Positions 43,798 through 52,676 of a stretch of 64,000 bases of DNA are shown here, in pieces. The notes under the pieces are model-generated. The model was not told the DNA's origin. It saw only the letters and a program-made list of their open reading frames with translations, and searched no databases. Every line of letters starts with the position of its first letter. The first letter of the stretch is position 1. The position numbers and the translations under genes were made by a program. This DNA is from Roseovarius indicus (lineage in GTDB: Bacteria > Pseudomonadota > Alphaproteobacteria > Rhodobacterales > Rhodobacteraceae): contig NZ_CP031599.1 in NCBI RefSeq assembly GCF_008728195.1, positions 372,001-436,000 of the forward strand. The letters are read 5' to 3'.

Positions 43798-45156
43798 TCA
43801 GCCCTTCGAGGTTGGTTTCGGTGTGAGAATGGTCTTGGGGCTGTTGTTGGAGGCGAATTCAGGCAACTCGCCGGTCCATTCATAGGCCATCTCGCCCGGG
43901 GGGTTCTCGTACCAGCCGGGATCGGAGTAATCGTCCGCGTCGATGCCGTCCCGCACCTTTACGACCGAAAACATGCCGCCCATCTCGATGGGTCCATACG
44001 GCCCCCAACCCGTCATCATCGGGATGGTATTGTCAGGTAGCGGCATTTCCATTTTTGCCATGTCCCCCATGCCGTTCGTTCCCATCGGCATGTACTCCGG
44101 CTGAAACTGACGGATTTTCTGGGTCAGTGGTTTCTTGTTCACACCGATGAAGGTCGGCACATCGTGGCCCATTGCGTTCATGGTATGATGAGACTTGTGA
44201 CAATGGATCGCCCAGTCGCCCAGATGATCGGCTGTGAACTCGTATGCGCGCATGGCGCCAACGGGTATGTCGATGCTGACCTCCGGCCATTGGGCTTCGG
44301 GCGGCACCCAGCCACCATCTGTGCAGGTGACCTTGAAGTCATAGCCGTGCATGTGAATAGGGTGATTGGTCATCGTCAAGTTGCCGACGCGCACCCGCAC
44401 CCGGTCCCCTTTGTTGACAACCAGCGGGTCAATGTCGGGGAAGATGCGGCTGTTCCAGGTCCATAGATTGAAATCTGTCATCGTCATGATCCGTGGCACA
44501 TAGGTGCCCGGATCTATGTCAAAGGCGTTGAGCATGATCAGGAAATCACGGTCAACCGGCATGAACGAAGGATCCTTTGGATGAACAACAAACATCCCCA
44601 TCATGCCCATGGCCATCTGGACCATTTCATCGCCGTGAGGATGGTACATGAAGGTGCCGGACTTCACCAAGTCGAACTCGTAGATGAAGGTCTTTCCTGG
44701 TGGGATACCGGGGTGACTCAGACCGCTCACGCCGTCCATGCCGGAAGGCAGGATCATACCGTGCCAGTGGATCGTCGTCGCTTCCGGCAGCTTGTTGGTC
44801 ACGTAAATGCGTACTCGGTCGCCTTCGACCGCCTCGATGGTCGGACCGGTGGATTGGCCGTTGTAACCCCACAGATGCGCGACCATGCCATCGGCCAATT
44901 CACGCTCGACAGGCTCGGCAACGAGATGGAACTCCTTGACCCCGCCATTCATGCGGTGCGGGAGCGTCCAGCCGTTGAGCGTCACGACGGGATTGTATTC
45001 CGGTCCGGACGAGGGCCGCGGAGTGATCGCTGTCTTGGCACTATCCATCTGGGCCGCTTCTGGCAGACCCATGTTGGTGGTCTTGCCCCAAGCTTGAGAG
45101 GAGACGAGCGCCGCTCCTGCGGCGCCGGCCCCGAGTAACTGACGTCGATTGATCAT
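43798..45156 (-). CDS. multicopper oxidase 2
   Basis: A 452-residue secreted multicopper oxidase with a twin-arginine signal (NRRQLLGAGA). Copper motifs are HWHG, MYHPHGDE, HPIHMHG and HCHKSHHTMNAMGH. It has Met-rich parts: 'MVQMAMGMMGMF' right after the second site and 'GTNGMGDMAKMEMP' near 370, which may feed Cu(I) to the enzyme. Twelve bases after the TolC gene, it belongs to the minus-strand group 46850 to 43035. Confidence 0.9.
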   Translation of the reverse strand: MINRRQLLGAGAAGAALVSSQAWGKTTNMGLPEAAQMDSAKTAITPRPSSGPEYNPVVTLNGWTLPHRMNGGVKEFHLVAEPVERELADGMVAHLWGYNGQSTGPTIEAVEGDRVRIYVTNKLPEATTIHWHGMILPSGMDGVSGLSHPGIPPGKTFIYEFDLVKSGTFMYHPHGDEMVQMAMGMMGMFVVHPKDPSFMPVDRDFLIMLNAFDIDPGTYVPRIMTMTDFNLWTWNSRIFPDIDPLVVNKGDRVRVRVGNLTMTNHPIHMHGYDFKVTCTDGGWVPPEAQWPEVSIDIPVGAMRAYEFTADHLGDWAIHCHKSHHTMNAMGHDVPTFIGVNKKPLTQKIRQFQPEYMPMGTNGMGDMAKMEMPLPDNTIPMMTGWGPYGPIEMGGMFSVVKVRDGIDADDYSDPGWYENPPGEMAYEWTGELPEFASNNSPKTILTPKPTSKG

Positions 45157-45168
45157 GTCATATTCCTT

Positions 45169-46629
45169 TCAGTGTCCTGCGCCGCCACCGGCGGCAAGTG
45201 ATACGCCCTCTCCATCGCCCATTCCGCCTGCGCCACCGCCATAGATGGCGGTTGTCAGGTTCGCCTGAGCCAGGTAGAAGTCGCGCTTTGCATTGGCAGC
45301 TTCCAGCGACGCGCCAAGTTTTTCGCGCACATCCGTGAGCAATTCGAAAGTGTTGGTAATCATGCCGTTATAGGACAGCAGACCCTCTTCCTCGACGGTC
45401 TTGCGCAGCGGTACCAGCACGTCGCGATAGTGACGCGCAATCTTGTAGGATGCGTGATAGGCGGTCTCTGCAGCACGTGCCTCAGACCGTACGTTGACCG
45501 CACGTTCGGCCAAGACATTTGCCGCCTGAAGATACATCAGTTCGGCCTTGCGCATCCTCGCTTTACCGGTGTCATAGATCGGTATTGCGAACTCGAGCTC
45601 AATCTGCGGGGTTGTCTCAGTTTCAAGGTTTCCATCTTCTCTCTCCCGTTCAGCTTCGAAGCCTCCGATGAGCTCGAGATCGGTCACAAGCCGCGTTTGA
45701 TCGGTCAGCCCGAATGCCGCCGCCTGCGCTTCAAGCCCCAGTTTAGCGACCCGCAAGTCGAACCGGTTTCGAAGGGCTTTGCCCTCCAGGTTCGTGATCG
45801 GTCCAACCGACCGTGGCAGGGTCGGCAGGACATCGGGCACGTAATAATTCACTTCGGTGCCCCACAGCCCCATCAGCCGGGTCAACTCTTCCTTGGCTAC
45901 GGCTGCGTTGAGGCGCGCCTGTGCCAGCTGACCAGCCAGTTCGGCATTGAACGCTTGTTCCCGCGCCTGCCCGGCCTTGTTCAGCGCGCCGGTCTCGCCC
46001 AGCCGGGCCGCAAGTTCTGACCCGGCATCGGATGTGGCTTTGGCACGTTTAAGATACGTAACGGTCTCAAACGCGGCCACGGCGTTGATCCACGCTGTTC
46101 GGGTTTGGTTGGCAAGCGAAAGAGTATCGTTAACAGCGTTCATCTGTGCTGCACGGAAGTTGACGTCGGCAAGCGCAACACGTTGCTGGCGCGTTTGTGC
46201 ATCGAGGATATTCGCACGAAACAACCCCTCGATTGCCCGGTAGGCACCCAACTCCGCAGCGCCTATACCCAGCACCCCGATCGACACGATCGGGTTTTCA
46301 GGCGTAGCTTCTTGCCACGCGTCTGCCGCAGAAAGCCCGACATTAGCGTAAGAGGCTTGCAACCCCTTGTTGTTCAAGAGCGCGACTTGGACGGCGGTGT
46401 CTGCAGAAATCGTCCGTTGGTGGACCATTGCGTGAACTTGCTTTTTCAGCTCCGCGTTCTCGGCTTGGGTCTGAGCAAAGGCTGTTCTCTTGCCGATCGT
46501 TGCCGCGGTCTGGTTTGATACGTTCGCAAACCCGGCCTTCTGATCTCTGTAGGACTCTGGAACAGCCGTGGCGCAGGCCGCCAGCGTCAGCGGGAGGCCG
46601 AGCGCGAGTGAAAGTTTCGACATAACCAT
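45169..46629 (-). CDS. TolC-family outer membrane efflux lipoprotein
   Basis: A 486-residue (or 484 from ATG 46623) OEP/TolC-type protein. A lipoprotein signal with lipobox LAAC is at about 13-20, and the two long coiled-coil repeats typical of TolC follow (about 60-260 and 270-460). It ends in a Gly-rich tail. It forms an outer-membrane channel, normally with an RND or MFS pump; no CusA/CusB-like gene is present in the window, so the partner is elsewhere or absent. Its start overlaps the end of the small lipoprotein gene. Confidence 0.85.
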   Translation of the reverse strand: MVMSKLSLALGLPLTLAACATAVPESYRDQKAGFANVSNQTAATIGKRTAFAQTQAENAELKKQVHAMVHQRTISADTAVQVALLNNKGLQASYANVGLSAADAWQEATPENPIVSIGVLGIGAAELGAYRAIEGLFRANILDAQTRQQRVALADVNFRAAQMNAVNDTLSLANQTRTAWINAVAAFETVTYLKRAKATSDAGSELAARLGETGALNKAGQAREQAFNAELAGQLAQARLNAAVAKEELTRLMGLWGTEVNYYVPDVLPTLPRSVGPITNLEGKALRNRFDLRVAKLGLEAQAAAFGLTDQTRLVTDLELIGGFEAEREREDGNLETETTPQIELEFAIPIYDTGKARMRKAELMYLQAANVLAERAVNVRSEARAAETAYHASYKIARHYRDVLVPLRKTVEEEGLLSYNGMITNTFELLTDVREKLGASLEAANAKRDFYLAQANLTTAIYGGGAGGMGDGEGVSLAAGGGAGH

Positions 46630-46850
46630 CAGTTTGCCTCCGATTGCTCTTCGTTGACCTTGCGCCAGTCGCGGGGCCCTGTCGGGCCGCGATAGGTGTA
46701 GCCAGCCAAGGGGTTTTGATAGCTGATCGGCGACGAAACTGTCGCGTTGACAACGGCCTTTTGAGCCGCAACGGACGGCAACGGAGTGGGTTCATAGGCG
46801 CATGCGCCAAGCCCGAGGGCCGAAGCCCCCATGAGTAGATAAATTTTCAT
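46629..46850 (-). CDS. small lipoprotein
   Basis: A 73-residue protein with a lipobox (LGAC at about 13-16) and a 'NPLAGYTYRGPTGPRDWRKVNEEQ' type tail (last 30 residues). Not recognised beyond that; always small and next to TolC/multicopper oxidase genes in similar clusters, from memory. I chose ATG 46850 because it gives a standard lipoprotein signal. It opens the group ending at 43035. Confidence 0.65.
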   Translation of the reverse strand: MKIYLLMGASALGLGACAYEPTPLPSVAAQKAVVNATVSSPISYQNPLAGYTYRGPTGPRDWRKVNEEQSEAN

Positions 46851-46923
46851 GAACGTAACCTGATTGATGAACGTTGTCTCACGCACTTCGTGCGCAAGGT
46901 TCACACCCTATATGGGTGCCGGT

Positions 46924-47346
46924 TCAGATCAGGAATCGAGGAGGCCGTAGAAATTCGGACGTTTCGACAGAATGTGTGAAGCCGTCCAAAATGACATATA
47001 CCTTTGCACCAACCCGCTCTGGGCAAACTTTGGAATCTTCCAGTAAAACGACAGAAATGCAGATACCGTTGCAACACTCATCGAATTGTTGCTTTCTGTC
47101 ACCCTTATCGGACATTGCGGTGCTGATGTCGCTCACAATCTTACGCACGATATGTGCGTCGTGCGCATCGTACCCCTCATCATGCGACGCGGCAGTATCA
47201 GAAGGACTGACCGACTTGGCTTGATGCGTATCATGCATGCCAGACGCCGCGTGAGCAGCAGAAGGTGGCGAAAACACCAGAGATAACGCAAACGCAATGC
47301 ACGTAAGCGCTTTAAGCCAGCATGATATAACAACTTGAACATTCAC
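46924..47346 (-). CDS. secreted Cys-containing hypothetical protein
   Basis: A 140-residue protein with a signal peptide (about 1-33), a His/Asp-rich part ('HDEGYDAHDAHIVRK', about 54-68), then 'DECCNGICISVVLL' and a C-terminal 'RPPRFLI'. The protein at 57436 has a similar design (signal, CxxC region, '-PPRFLL' end). Possibly a metal-binding periplasmic protein. It lies upstream of the TolC group on the same strand, with a 74-base gap. Confidence 0.6.
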   Translation of the reverse strand: MNVQVVISCWLKALTCIAFALSLVFSPPSAAHAASGMHDTHQAKSVSPSDTAASHDEGYDAHDAHIVRKIVSDISTAMSDKGDRKQQFDECCNGICISVVLLEDSKVCPERVGAKVYVILDGFTHSVETSEFLRPPRFLI

Positions 47347-47568
47347 CGTCCGACTATCGGATACCGAAGCAACTCTGTCAATCCTCCCTGCACCGGAAGG
47401 AGTGAGGTGTTACTGGCAACTTGCCCCATGGTGCCGTTCTGTGTCGGCGATGTGATTCTTTAAGTTACTAGAGGTTTAAGAGAAAAATTGATGCCACACG
47501 GCCTTGTTTGTTCGCAACTTAGATAACGATAACCATTGGCGCGGCGAACCTGCCAAACTAGTCGCCGA

Positions 47569-48357
47569 CTAGCATCCTGGAGGTGGGCCTTCGTCGCTCT
47601 CCGCGGCTATCAAAGAATTCAATGTGGCCTTTCGGATCGTGCCAATGACGATTGTGCGACCCACGACCAAAGCCGGCGTTCCGGGAAACGCGAAGCGTTG
47701 GACAAGCAAAGCACTCGTTCGGAGCTCCTGAGTCGTGGCCTCGCTCGCCATGTCCGCAAACAATTGTTCGGAATTGATACCGGCAGCTTCCGCCAATTCT
47801 CGAAGGTATGCATCCGTCGGCACGAGACTGGTCCGCTGCAACCGTCTGTTGAACATGCGCCGCGCACCCTGCTGATGTGCCGCGATCGCAGCACGTGCAG
47901 ATGTTTCAGACGGCGCCCCGAAAATCGGCCACTCGTGATACTTGAGATGTACCATTCCCTCGGCCTCAATTTCTAGCAGGTCTCCTGAGATTAGTTCGCA
48001 ATTGGGGCAGTTGTAATCGGAGAAGAATGCCACTGGCACGACGCCGGCTTGGAAGCTCTTTCGGCCAAACAGCGACTCGCATAAGTTTTCGCTGGAAACC
48101 GTTCGGTTGTTCACCGGATTTTCATCGGTCGTTTCCATGCCGACGAATGGATCAAATGCGGCGGACGTCGTTCCAATCAGGCCAAGGCGACGAAATCCAC
48201 GTGGATCGTCTACTTCAATGAAGTTGAGATCGCGCGCCACCTGATCCAACACCGAAGACCCGCCGCGAGCGAGCAAGATTGCAGCAACCCCCACCGATGC
48301 TAAAACTAGCAAGTCGCGACGACGGGCAGCGCTACGTGGAAGTTTAGTTTCCGCCAT
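47569..48357 (-). CDS. DsbA-like thiol oxidoreductase (membrane-anchored)
   Basis: A 262-residue protein with an N-terminal anchor (about 15-32) and a DsbA-type thioredoxin domain with CPNC in 'SDYNCPNCEL' near residues 111-120, and 'FPGTPALVVG' as the cis-Pro loop. It resembles ScsC/BdbD-type proteins. It is the last gene of the long minus-strand series from cueR2, 21 bases after ccdA, its possible electron source. It ends PPPGC with an unpaired Cys at the C-terminus. Confidence 0.82.
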   Translation of the reverse strand: MAETKLPRSAARRRDLLVLASVGVAAILLARGGSSVLDQVARDLNFIEVDDPRGFRRLGLIGTTSAAFDPFVGMETTDENPVNNRTVSSENLCESLFGRKSFQAGVVPVAFFSDYNCPNCELISGDLLEIEAEGMVHLKYHEWPIFGAPSETSARAAIAAHQQGARRMFNRRLQRTSLVPTDAYLRELAEAAGINSEQLFADMASEATTQELRTSALLVQRFAFPGTPALVVGRTIVIGTIRKATLNSLIAAESDEGPPPGC

Positions 48358-48378
48358 TGTTGAGCACCCGACTATCCG

Positions 48379-49113
48379 TCATCCGATCCGCCCTAGCAAG
48401 GGAAATGCATCGAGCATCCAGTATGACAGCGCGCTCAACTGTCCTGTCATCATTGCCAGTCCCATCAGTATCATCACAACCCCGGCCGCCTGGTGAAGGC
48501 GGCGCCCGACCCGGCCGATGGCCCGCAACCGTCCCGCAATCTGGTCGGTGAATCCGGCCACGATCAGAAACGGTATTCCAAGGCCCGCGGAATAGACGGC
48601 AAGCAGCATGATACCTTCGCCCATCGTGGCACTCGCCGCACTGGCTGTCAGGATCGCGCCGAGGATCGGGCCGATACAAGGCGTCCATCCGAAACCGAAG
48701 GCAAGTCCGAGAACGTAGGACGCGGCGGGTTGGCCCCCGGGAATGTTCACATTGAAACGGAAATCACGCTCCATGACTGAGAGCCGCGCGGCTCCGATCA
48801 TGAAAAGCCCGAAGACAATGATGATGCCGCCTCCAACGAGGTTGAGTTCGTACCGCCACCGTAGAAGGGCCTGACCCAATGCTGTCGCGGATGCGCCAAG
48901 CCCCATGAAGATGGTGGAGAAACCGAGAACGAAGCAGAGGCTCAGCCAAACCGCGCGCGACGGCGAAGCTGCAGCCGCCCCGCCTTCAGCAGCTGTGCGC
49001 CCGGCCACGTAGGAGACATAACCTGGCACAAGAGGCAGCACGCAGGGTGACAGAAACGATATTGTACCGGCCAGAAGGGCGGCGGTGAGGCCCAGAAGCG
49101 AGATATCTACCAT
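48379..49113 (-). CDS. ccdA: CcdA-type thiol-reductant transporter
   Basis: A 244-residue integral membrane protein with six hydrophobic segments and the CcdA/DsbD-beta cysteines in 'SPCVLPLVPGY' (C23) and 'FGWTPCIGPILG' (near 146). It carries electrons from cytoplasmic thioredoxin to periplasmic thiol proteins such as the TlpA/CcmG proteins encoded upstream. Seven bases overlap the preceding membrane protein gene. Confidence 0.9.
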   Translation of the reverse strand: MVDISLLGLTAALLAGTISFLSPCVLPLVPGYVSYVAGRTAAEGGAAAASPSRAVWLSLCFVLGFSTIFMGLGASATALGQALLRWRYELNLVGGGIIIVFGLFMIGAARLSVMERDFRFNVNIPGGQPAASYVLGLAFGFGWTPCIGPILGAILTASAASATMGEGIMLLAVYSAGLGIPFLIVAGFTDQIAGRLRAIGRVGRRLHQAAGVVMILMGLAMMTGQLSALSYWMLDAFPLLGRIG

Positions 49114-49607
49114 GAATCACCTTCACCCCTGAAAAGCTTGCGCAGGGGAATTTTGGCAGCGGCCCAGTACGCCAGAGTCGGGACGATGATCCATTGCAGC
49201 AGGGGCGTGAGACCGGCGTCGATGACGGGCACCACCGGCATGATGTCGCGATATGCCCAGGCCCCCCGGATCACGATGTTCAGCCACTCGCTGAAGATCG
49301 TGTAGGAGACGCCCATGGCCACCGCCAGAACCAGGACGCGCCCTGCGCGTTCCGACGGCCATGCGTGCCCCCCAACAAGAAACAGGGCGAGCAAGAGCGT
49401 GCTCATGGCGATCAACAGATCTCCGCCGGTGCAGTGCACGACCGCGAACACAATTTCGCTCCAGGTTCCTTCGACCCAGATTGTGTAGAGCGGGATATGC
49501 GCCATTTCCCAGATCAGATGACCGACAGCGGTATAGACAATGTATCGGCGGATGACGGAGAGCCACCCGGTGTCGTTCATCTCGGTGGTTTCGGTATTCG
49601 CTGTCAT
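49107..49607 (-). CDS. hypothetical four-helix membrane protein
   Basis: A 166-residue (or 157 from ATG 49580) inner-membrane protein with four hydrophobic segments. The first holds 'HLIWEMAHIPLYTIW' with His and Met facing residues, and the second 'VHCTGGDLLIAM'. Family not recognised. It is between the SCO-like and ccdA genes in the long series, and its end overlaps the ccdA start. Confidence 0.65.
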   Translation of the reverse strand: MTANTETTEMNDTGWLSVIRRYIVYTAVGHLIWEMAHIPLYTIWVEGTWSEIVFAVVHCTGGDLLIAMSTLLLALFLVGGHAWPSERAGRVLVLAVAMGVSYTIFSEWLNIVIRGAWAYRDIMPVVPVIDAGLTPLLQWIIVPTLAYWAAAKIPLRKLFRGEGDSW

Positions 49608-49627
49608 GCCGGGGGTCCGTTCTTCGA

Positions 49628-50188
49628 TTAATGCGCGTTTGTCAGGCCGTTGACGTACAGGATCATGTTGATGTGCCGGAAAGCGGAACCCGCAAAGACC
49701 CCGGCGTGGCGGTTGCCGCGCGCTATTACATGCACAAGCGGAGCCTCGGGATCGTCTGGCGCAACCGCGCGATACTGCTCGATCAGATCTTCGATCGGTT
49801 CTTGTGGTTGGGCGATGACCACGTTCTCGGCAATCGGTCCAGGAACTGGATCACCGATGTCGGTCACCACAAGGAAGGTCACCATGTCCAGCATGGGAGA
49901 TGCATTCACTCCGCCCCTCACCTTTTCAAGAAGTGACTGCTGATCAGCACAAGGCAACCCGCAGTTGGAAGGTACAAAACTGAGAACGACGACCTGATCG
50001 GAGAGGCTTTCCAAGTCCAACGGTTCTCCGTCAGGGCCGAGCAGATCCAACGCAGGAAGTTCGTTGAGGTCAACGGGAGCGAAAGCAGGTTCTTTCTGTG
50101 CCATCACCTCGTCTAGACGGTCGCCAGGATGATCTGCGTAGGCCGGGTGGCCCGCGACGAGGGCTATCAGCAGGAGTATGTTTTTCAT
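49628..50188 (-). CDS. SCO-like thioredoxin-fold protein
   Basis: A 186-residue secreted protein (signal about 1-18). The domain 'VVVLSFVPSNCGLPCADQ' has a CxxxC, the copper/redox site of SCO proteins, near residues 75-79. It ends with a segment in which a SCO-type His would sit ('FRHINMILYV'). It may load copper on oxidases or reduce disulfides. Four-base overlap (ATGA) with the PCuAC gene before it. Confidence 0.75.
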   Translation of the reverse strand: MKNILLLIALVAGHPAYADHPGDRLDEVMAQKEPAFAPVDLNELPALDLLGPDGEPLDLESLSDQVVVLSFVPSNCGLPCADQQSLLEKVRGGVNASPMLDMVTFLVVTDIGDPVPGPIAENVVIAQPQEPIEDLIEQYRAVAPDDPEAPLVHVIARGNRHAGVFAGSAFRHINMILYVNGLTNAH

Positions 50189-50628
50189 GGCTGTTCCTCC
50201 TGCGGCCCCATTGCGCCCGGCCCTAGAACCGGGAGGCTGACTTCCATTCGGGCACCCGATGCGAAAGTCATGGTCAACGGCAAATATGTGCCTTCTTCGA
50301 GTTTTTCCGACAGGCCCATCAGCATCAGATGCATGCTGCCGGGCGCGAGGGTTACTGGTTCTCCGGAGGGCAGGTCCAAGCCGTCGACCTCAACCATTCT
50401 GCTAACACCATCGTTGTCGGTCTCGACGGCGTGAATGGTGACGTTCCCAGCGATCGGCGTCGTGATTGCGACCAGTTGATCACTCTGATTGCTCGTGAGC
50501 GTGAGATAGGCCGCAGCCGGACGGGAGGCGAGGATGCTCGCGCGGGCCCAACCGTCCGATATCGTTACATCGGCCGATGCGAAGAACGGCCAGAGGGTTA
50601 GCGCGGTTGCGAGTATAGTGATCTTCAT
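50185..50628 (-). CDS. periplasmic copper chaperone PCu(A)C
   Basis: A 147-residue secreted protein (signal about 1-19). The PCu(A)C Cu(I) site H-x10-M-x21-H-x-M is seen: H in 'VTIHAVE', M in 'SRMVEVDG', then 'GSMHLMLMG'. It delivers Cu(I) to the Cu_A/Cu_B oxidase assembly, often with SCO. I chose ATG 50628 with an AGGAA site. Genes for SCO-type proteins flank it on both sides. Confidence 0.88.
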   Translation of the reverse strand: MKITILATALTLWPFFASADVTISDGWARASILASRPAAAYLTLTSNQSDQLVAITTPIAGNVTIHAVETDNDGVSRMVEVDGLDLPSGEPVTLAPGSMHLMLMGLSEKLEEGTYLPLTMTFASGARMEVSLPVLGPGAMGPQEEQP

Positions 50629-50645
50629 TTGGCAAGTTCCTTCAC

Positions 50646-51287
50646 TCATAACTTTTTGCGGATTTCCAGCGCCAGCGCCTCGGGCGGTTGGCCGCCTTCC
50701 TGATAGACCGCCTCAAATTCGCCACTGGGCCGCATGAGGTATATGTGCCCGGCATGCGCCATGAAATAACCGTCCGGCGCGCTGTCATCCTCGGTCCGCT
50801 TGTACCATGCGCGGAAATTTCTGGTGGCCTCGGCAACCTGCGCTTCAGTTCCGGTCAAGCCAATCAGTCTTGGATGAAAGACTGATACATATTCGGCCAT
50901 AACTGGCACGGTGTCTCGCGCAGGATCGACAGTGATAAAGATCGGCGCCACCTGATCCGCATCATCACCAAGCAAGTCCAGAACGCTCGACATGTAGGCG
51001 AGTGTGGTGGGGCAAATGTCGGGGCAGTTGGTGAAACCAAAAAAAACAAGTTGCCAGCGATCAGAATAATCAGCTTGGGTCACCTCCTGTCCGGTATGAT
51101 CCGTGAGTGAAAATTCGGATCGAATATCCGCCTCGCCCGAATAGCGGACAGTCTTCGATCCATTGCCGAGATACATTTCCAAGGCAGAGAATATTGCGAC
51201 CCCGGCAATGGCCACAAATACCGCGCCCCACAATATGGATCTCAGGAGCCGCGCTTCCGGAGGGGTTTCACCGGGTTCAATTGACAT
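50646..51287 (-). CDS. SCO1/SenC family copper chaperone
   Basis: A 213-residue membrane-anchored protein (helix about 18-36). The SCO site CxxxC is in 'FTNCPDICPTTL' near residues 85-89, and the copper His in 'YFMAHAGHIYLM' near 175-179. It takes part in Cu_A centre assembly or periplasmic thiol control. I chose ATG 51287 with GGAGG seven bases before it. The gene overlaps the end of the DsbA gene by eleven bases. Confidence 0.9.
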   Translation of the reverse strand: MSIEPGETPPEARLLRSILWGAVFVAIAGVAIFSALEMYLGNGSKTVRYSGEADIRSEFSLTDHTGQEVTQADYSDRWQLVFFGFTNCPDICPTTLAYMSSVLDLLGDDADQVAPIFITVDPARDTVPVMAEYVSVFHPRLIGLTGTEAQVAEATRNFRAWYKRTEDDSAPDGYFMAHAGHIYLMRPSGEFEAVYQEGGQPPEALALEIRKKL

Positions 51288-52032
51288 CTCCGGCCTCCGC
51301 AATCAAAGCCTGAAGATCGGCCTTTTCCAACAATCCGGGAACGAGCGTTTCCCCGATCAGAAACGTCGGCGTGCCGGATATTCCAAGCTGCCGCGCAAGA
51401 TCGTGAGACGTTGCGATATGGGCATCGACTTCAGGCGCGCCCATGTCCGCCTGCAACTGGTCATAATCCAGCCCCGCCTGCTCAGCGGCCCGCCTGATCA
51501 TGACGGCATTGGCCCGCGGCTGCGCCATCAGCGCCTCGTGGAAGGCCTCAAACTTGTCCTGTTGTGTCGCCGCCAGCGACGCTCGAGCCGCCAGCTCGGA
51601 GTCGGGTCCGATAATTGGCCACTCCCGCATGATGATGCGCAGGTCGGGATTCTCCTCGCTCAGTTCGAAAAGGACCGGGGCCGCGCGTCGACAGTAGGGG
51701 CAGTTGTAGTCGAAGAATTCGACGAGCACGATCTCGCCCTCAGGATTGCCCATCACACCGGTGTTCGGGTCCGCCCGCAGAAGGTCACCCACGCGCTGAG
51801 TCGCAGCCCGTTGTTCGGCCTGGGCTTGTGCCTGAGCCTCTTCCTGGAAGGCCAGGAGCGTATCCACCAGAACTTCCGGGTTCTCGCGGATGGTTTGCAG
51901 GATCAAGGCTTTGATGCCCTCTTGCCCGACCTGATCGAGCGGCGTCGATTGCTGCGCCAGCGAAGTCGTGGGCAAAGAAATTAGGGGCCAGAGAAAGACC
52001 GCAAGCATGCGAAGGGCAGTTTTGAGTATCAT
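51277..52032 (-). CDS. DsbA-family thiol oxidoreductase
   Basis: A 251-residue secreted protein with signal about 1-26, a helical 'EEAQAQAQAEQRAATQR' region (about 65-81), and a DsbA domain with CPYC in 'FFDYNCPYCRRAAP' (about 110-123) and 'ISGTPTFLIG' as cis-Pro loop. It is a close paralogue of the protein at 36762-37472 and likely trimerises like ScsC. It may shuffle disulfides in copper-stressed periplasm. Confidence 0.9.
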   Translation of the reverse strand: MILKTALRMLAVFLWPLISLPTTSLAQQSTPLDQVGQEGIKALILQTIRENPEVLVDTLLAFQEEAQAQAQAEQRAATQRVGDLLRADPNTGVMGNPEGEIVLVEFFDYNCPYCRRAAPVLFELSEENPDLRIIMREWPIIGPDSELAARASLAATQQDKFEAFHEALMAQPRANAVMIRRAAEQAGLDYDQLQADMGAPEVDAHIATSHDLARQLGISGTPTFLIGETLVPGLLEKADLQALIAEAGDVN

Positions 52033-52083
52033 CTATTTTTCCCTGTCAAATCGCCGGGGGCCTTGGCCCCCGGCGATGATTGA

Positions 52084-52365
52084 TCAGCCCTTGTCGGTCG
52101 AAGGAGTGGTTTCACCCTCGGAGTTGTTCATGGCCTCCATCATCTCGGTGCAGGCCTCCATCATCGGGCCCATTTTCTGCATCATCTTCATCATGGGCAT
52201 CATGCCGTCCATGCCGGACATGTCGCCGTCCATCATATTGCCGGCCCTTCCGTTCTCACCGTCCATCATCTGGCCGGACGAACCGGTGTTGTCCTGGGCG
52301 AATACACCGGTGGCCAAAAGCGTGGATACGGCAGTCGCCATGCTCAGTTTCTTGAAAAGTGTCAT
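52084..52365 (-). CDS. secreted Met-rich protein
   Basis: A 93-residue protein: signal peptide about 1-23, then 17 Met among the next 60 residues (for example 'DMSGMDGMMPMMKMMQKMGP') and a single Cys. Methionine-rich periplasmic proteins bind Cu(I) or Ag(I) through thioether sulfur. No named family. Thirty-five bases after the Cys-rich membrane protein gene, and 51 before the dsbA gene. Confidence 0.75.
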   Translation of the reverse strand: MTLFKKLSMATAVSTLLATGVFAQDNTGSSGQMMDGENGRAGNMMDGDMSGMDGMMPMMKMMQKMGPMMEACTEMMEAMNNSEGETTPSTDKG

Positions 52366-52400
52366 CAGTTTCTCCTTAAGGTTTCTTGAGGTTTTCGGGT

Positions 52401-52673
52401 TCAGTCCCTCGGCAGGCTCGGCTCTGCGGCCGTGCTCTTGATGTCACATGATTTTGATTTGCACATCACGCAGACGCCAAGCCCGCACATCACGGCGCAG
52501 GGTGCCACGGCCAAGATCAGTGGGGCGGCCCCAATGGCCGTCACCCAGCCCCAGTTCAGGTAAAGCCCGGCACCGATGATCGCCATTGACGCAAGAATTA
52601 GGCCACGCTGTCCCAATTGCGGCCGCCACGGGCGTGCCTCCGGATTTTCACTGTGAGATGAAGTTTCAGACAT
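52401..52673 (-). CDS. Cys-rich two-helix membrane protein
   Basis: A 90-residue protein with two hydrophobic segments (about 26-42 and 47-70). The second runs into 'CAVMCGLGVCVMCKSKSC' with five Cys, a possible metal site at the membrane face. Similar small proteins occur in metal islands; function unknown. Four bases after the TlpA gene. Confidence 0.65.
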   Translation of the reverse strand: MSETSSHSENPEARPWRPQLGQRGLILASMAIIGAGLYLNWGWVTAIGAAPLILAVAPCAVMCGLGVCVMCKSKSCDIKSTAAEPSLPRD

Positions 52674-52676
52674 TGG

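Noticed and set aside
46893..46912. CACCC-TATAT-GGGTG inverted repeat before the small lipoprotein gene
   Set aside because: Arms are only five bases around an AT core; it may overlap a -10 region but is too weak to call an operator.
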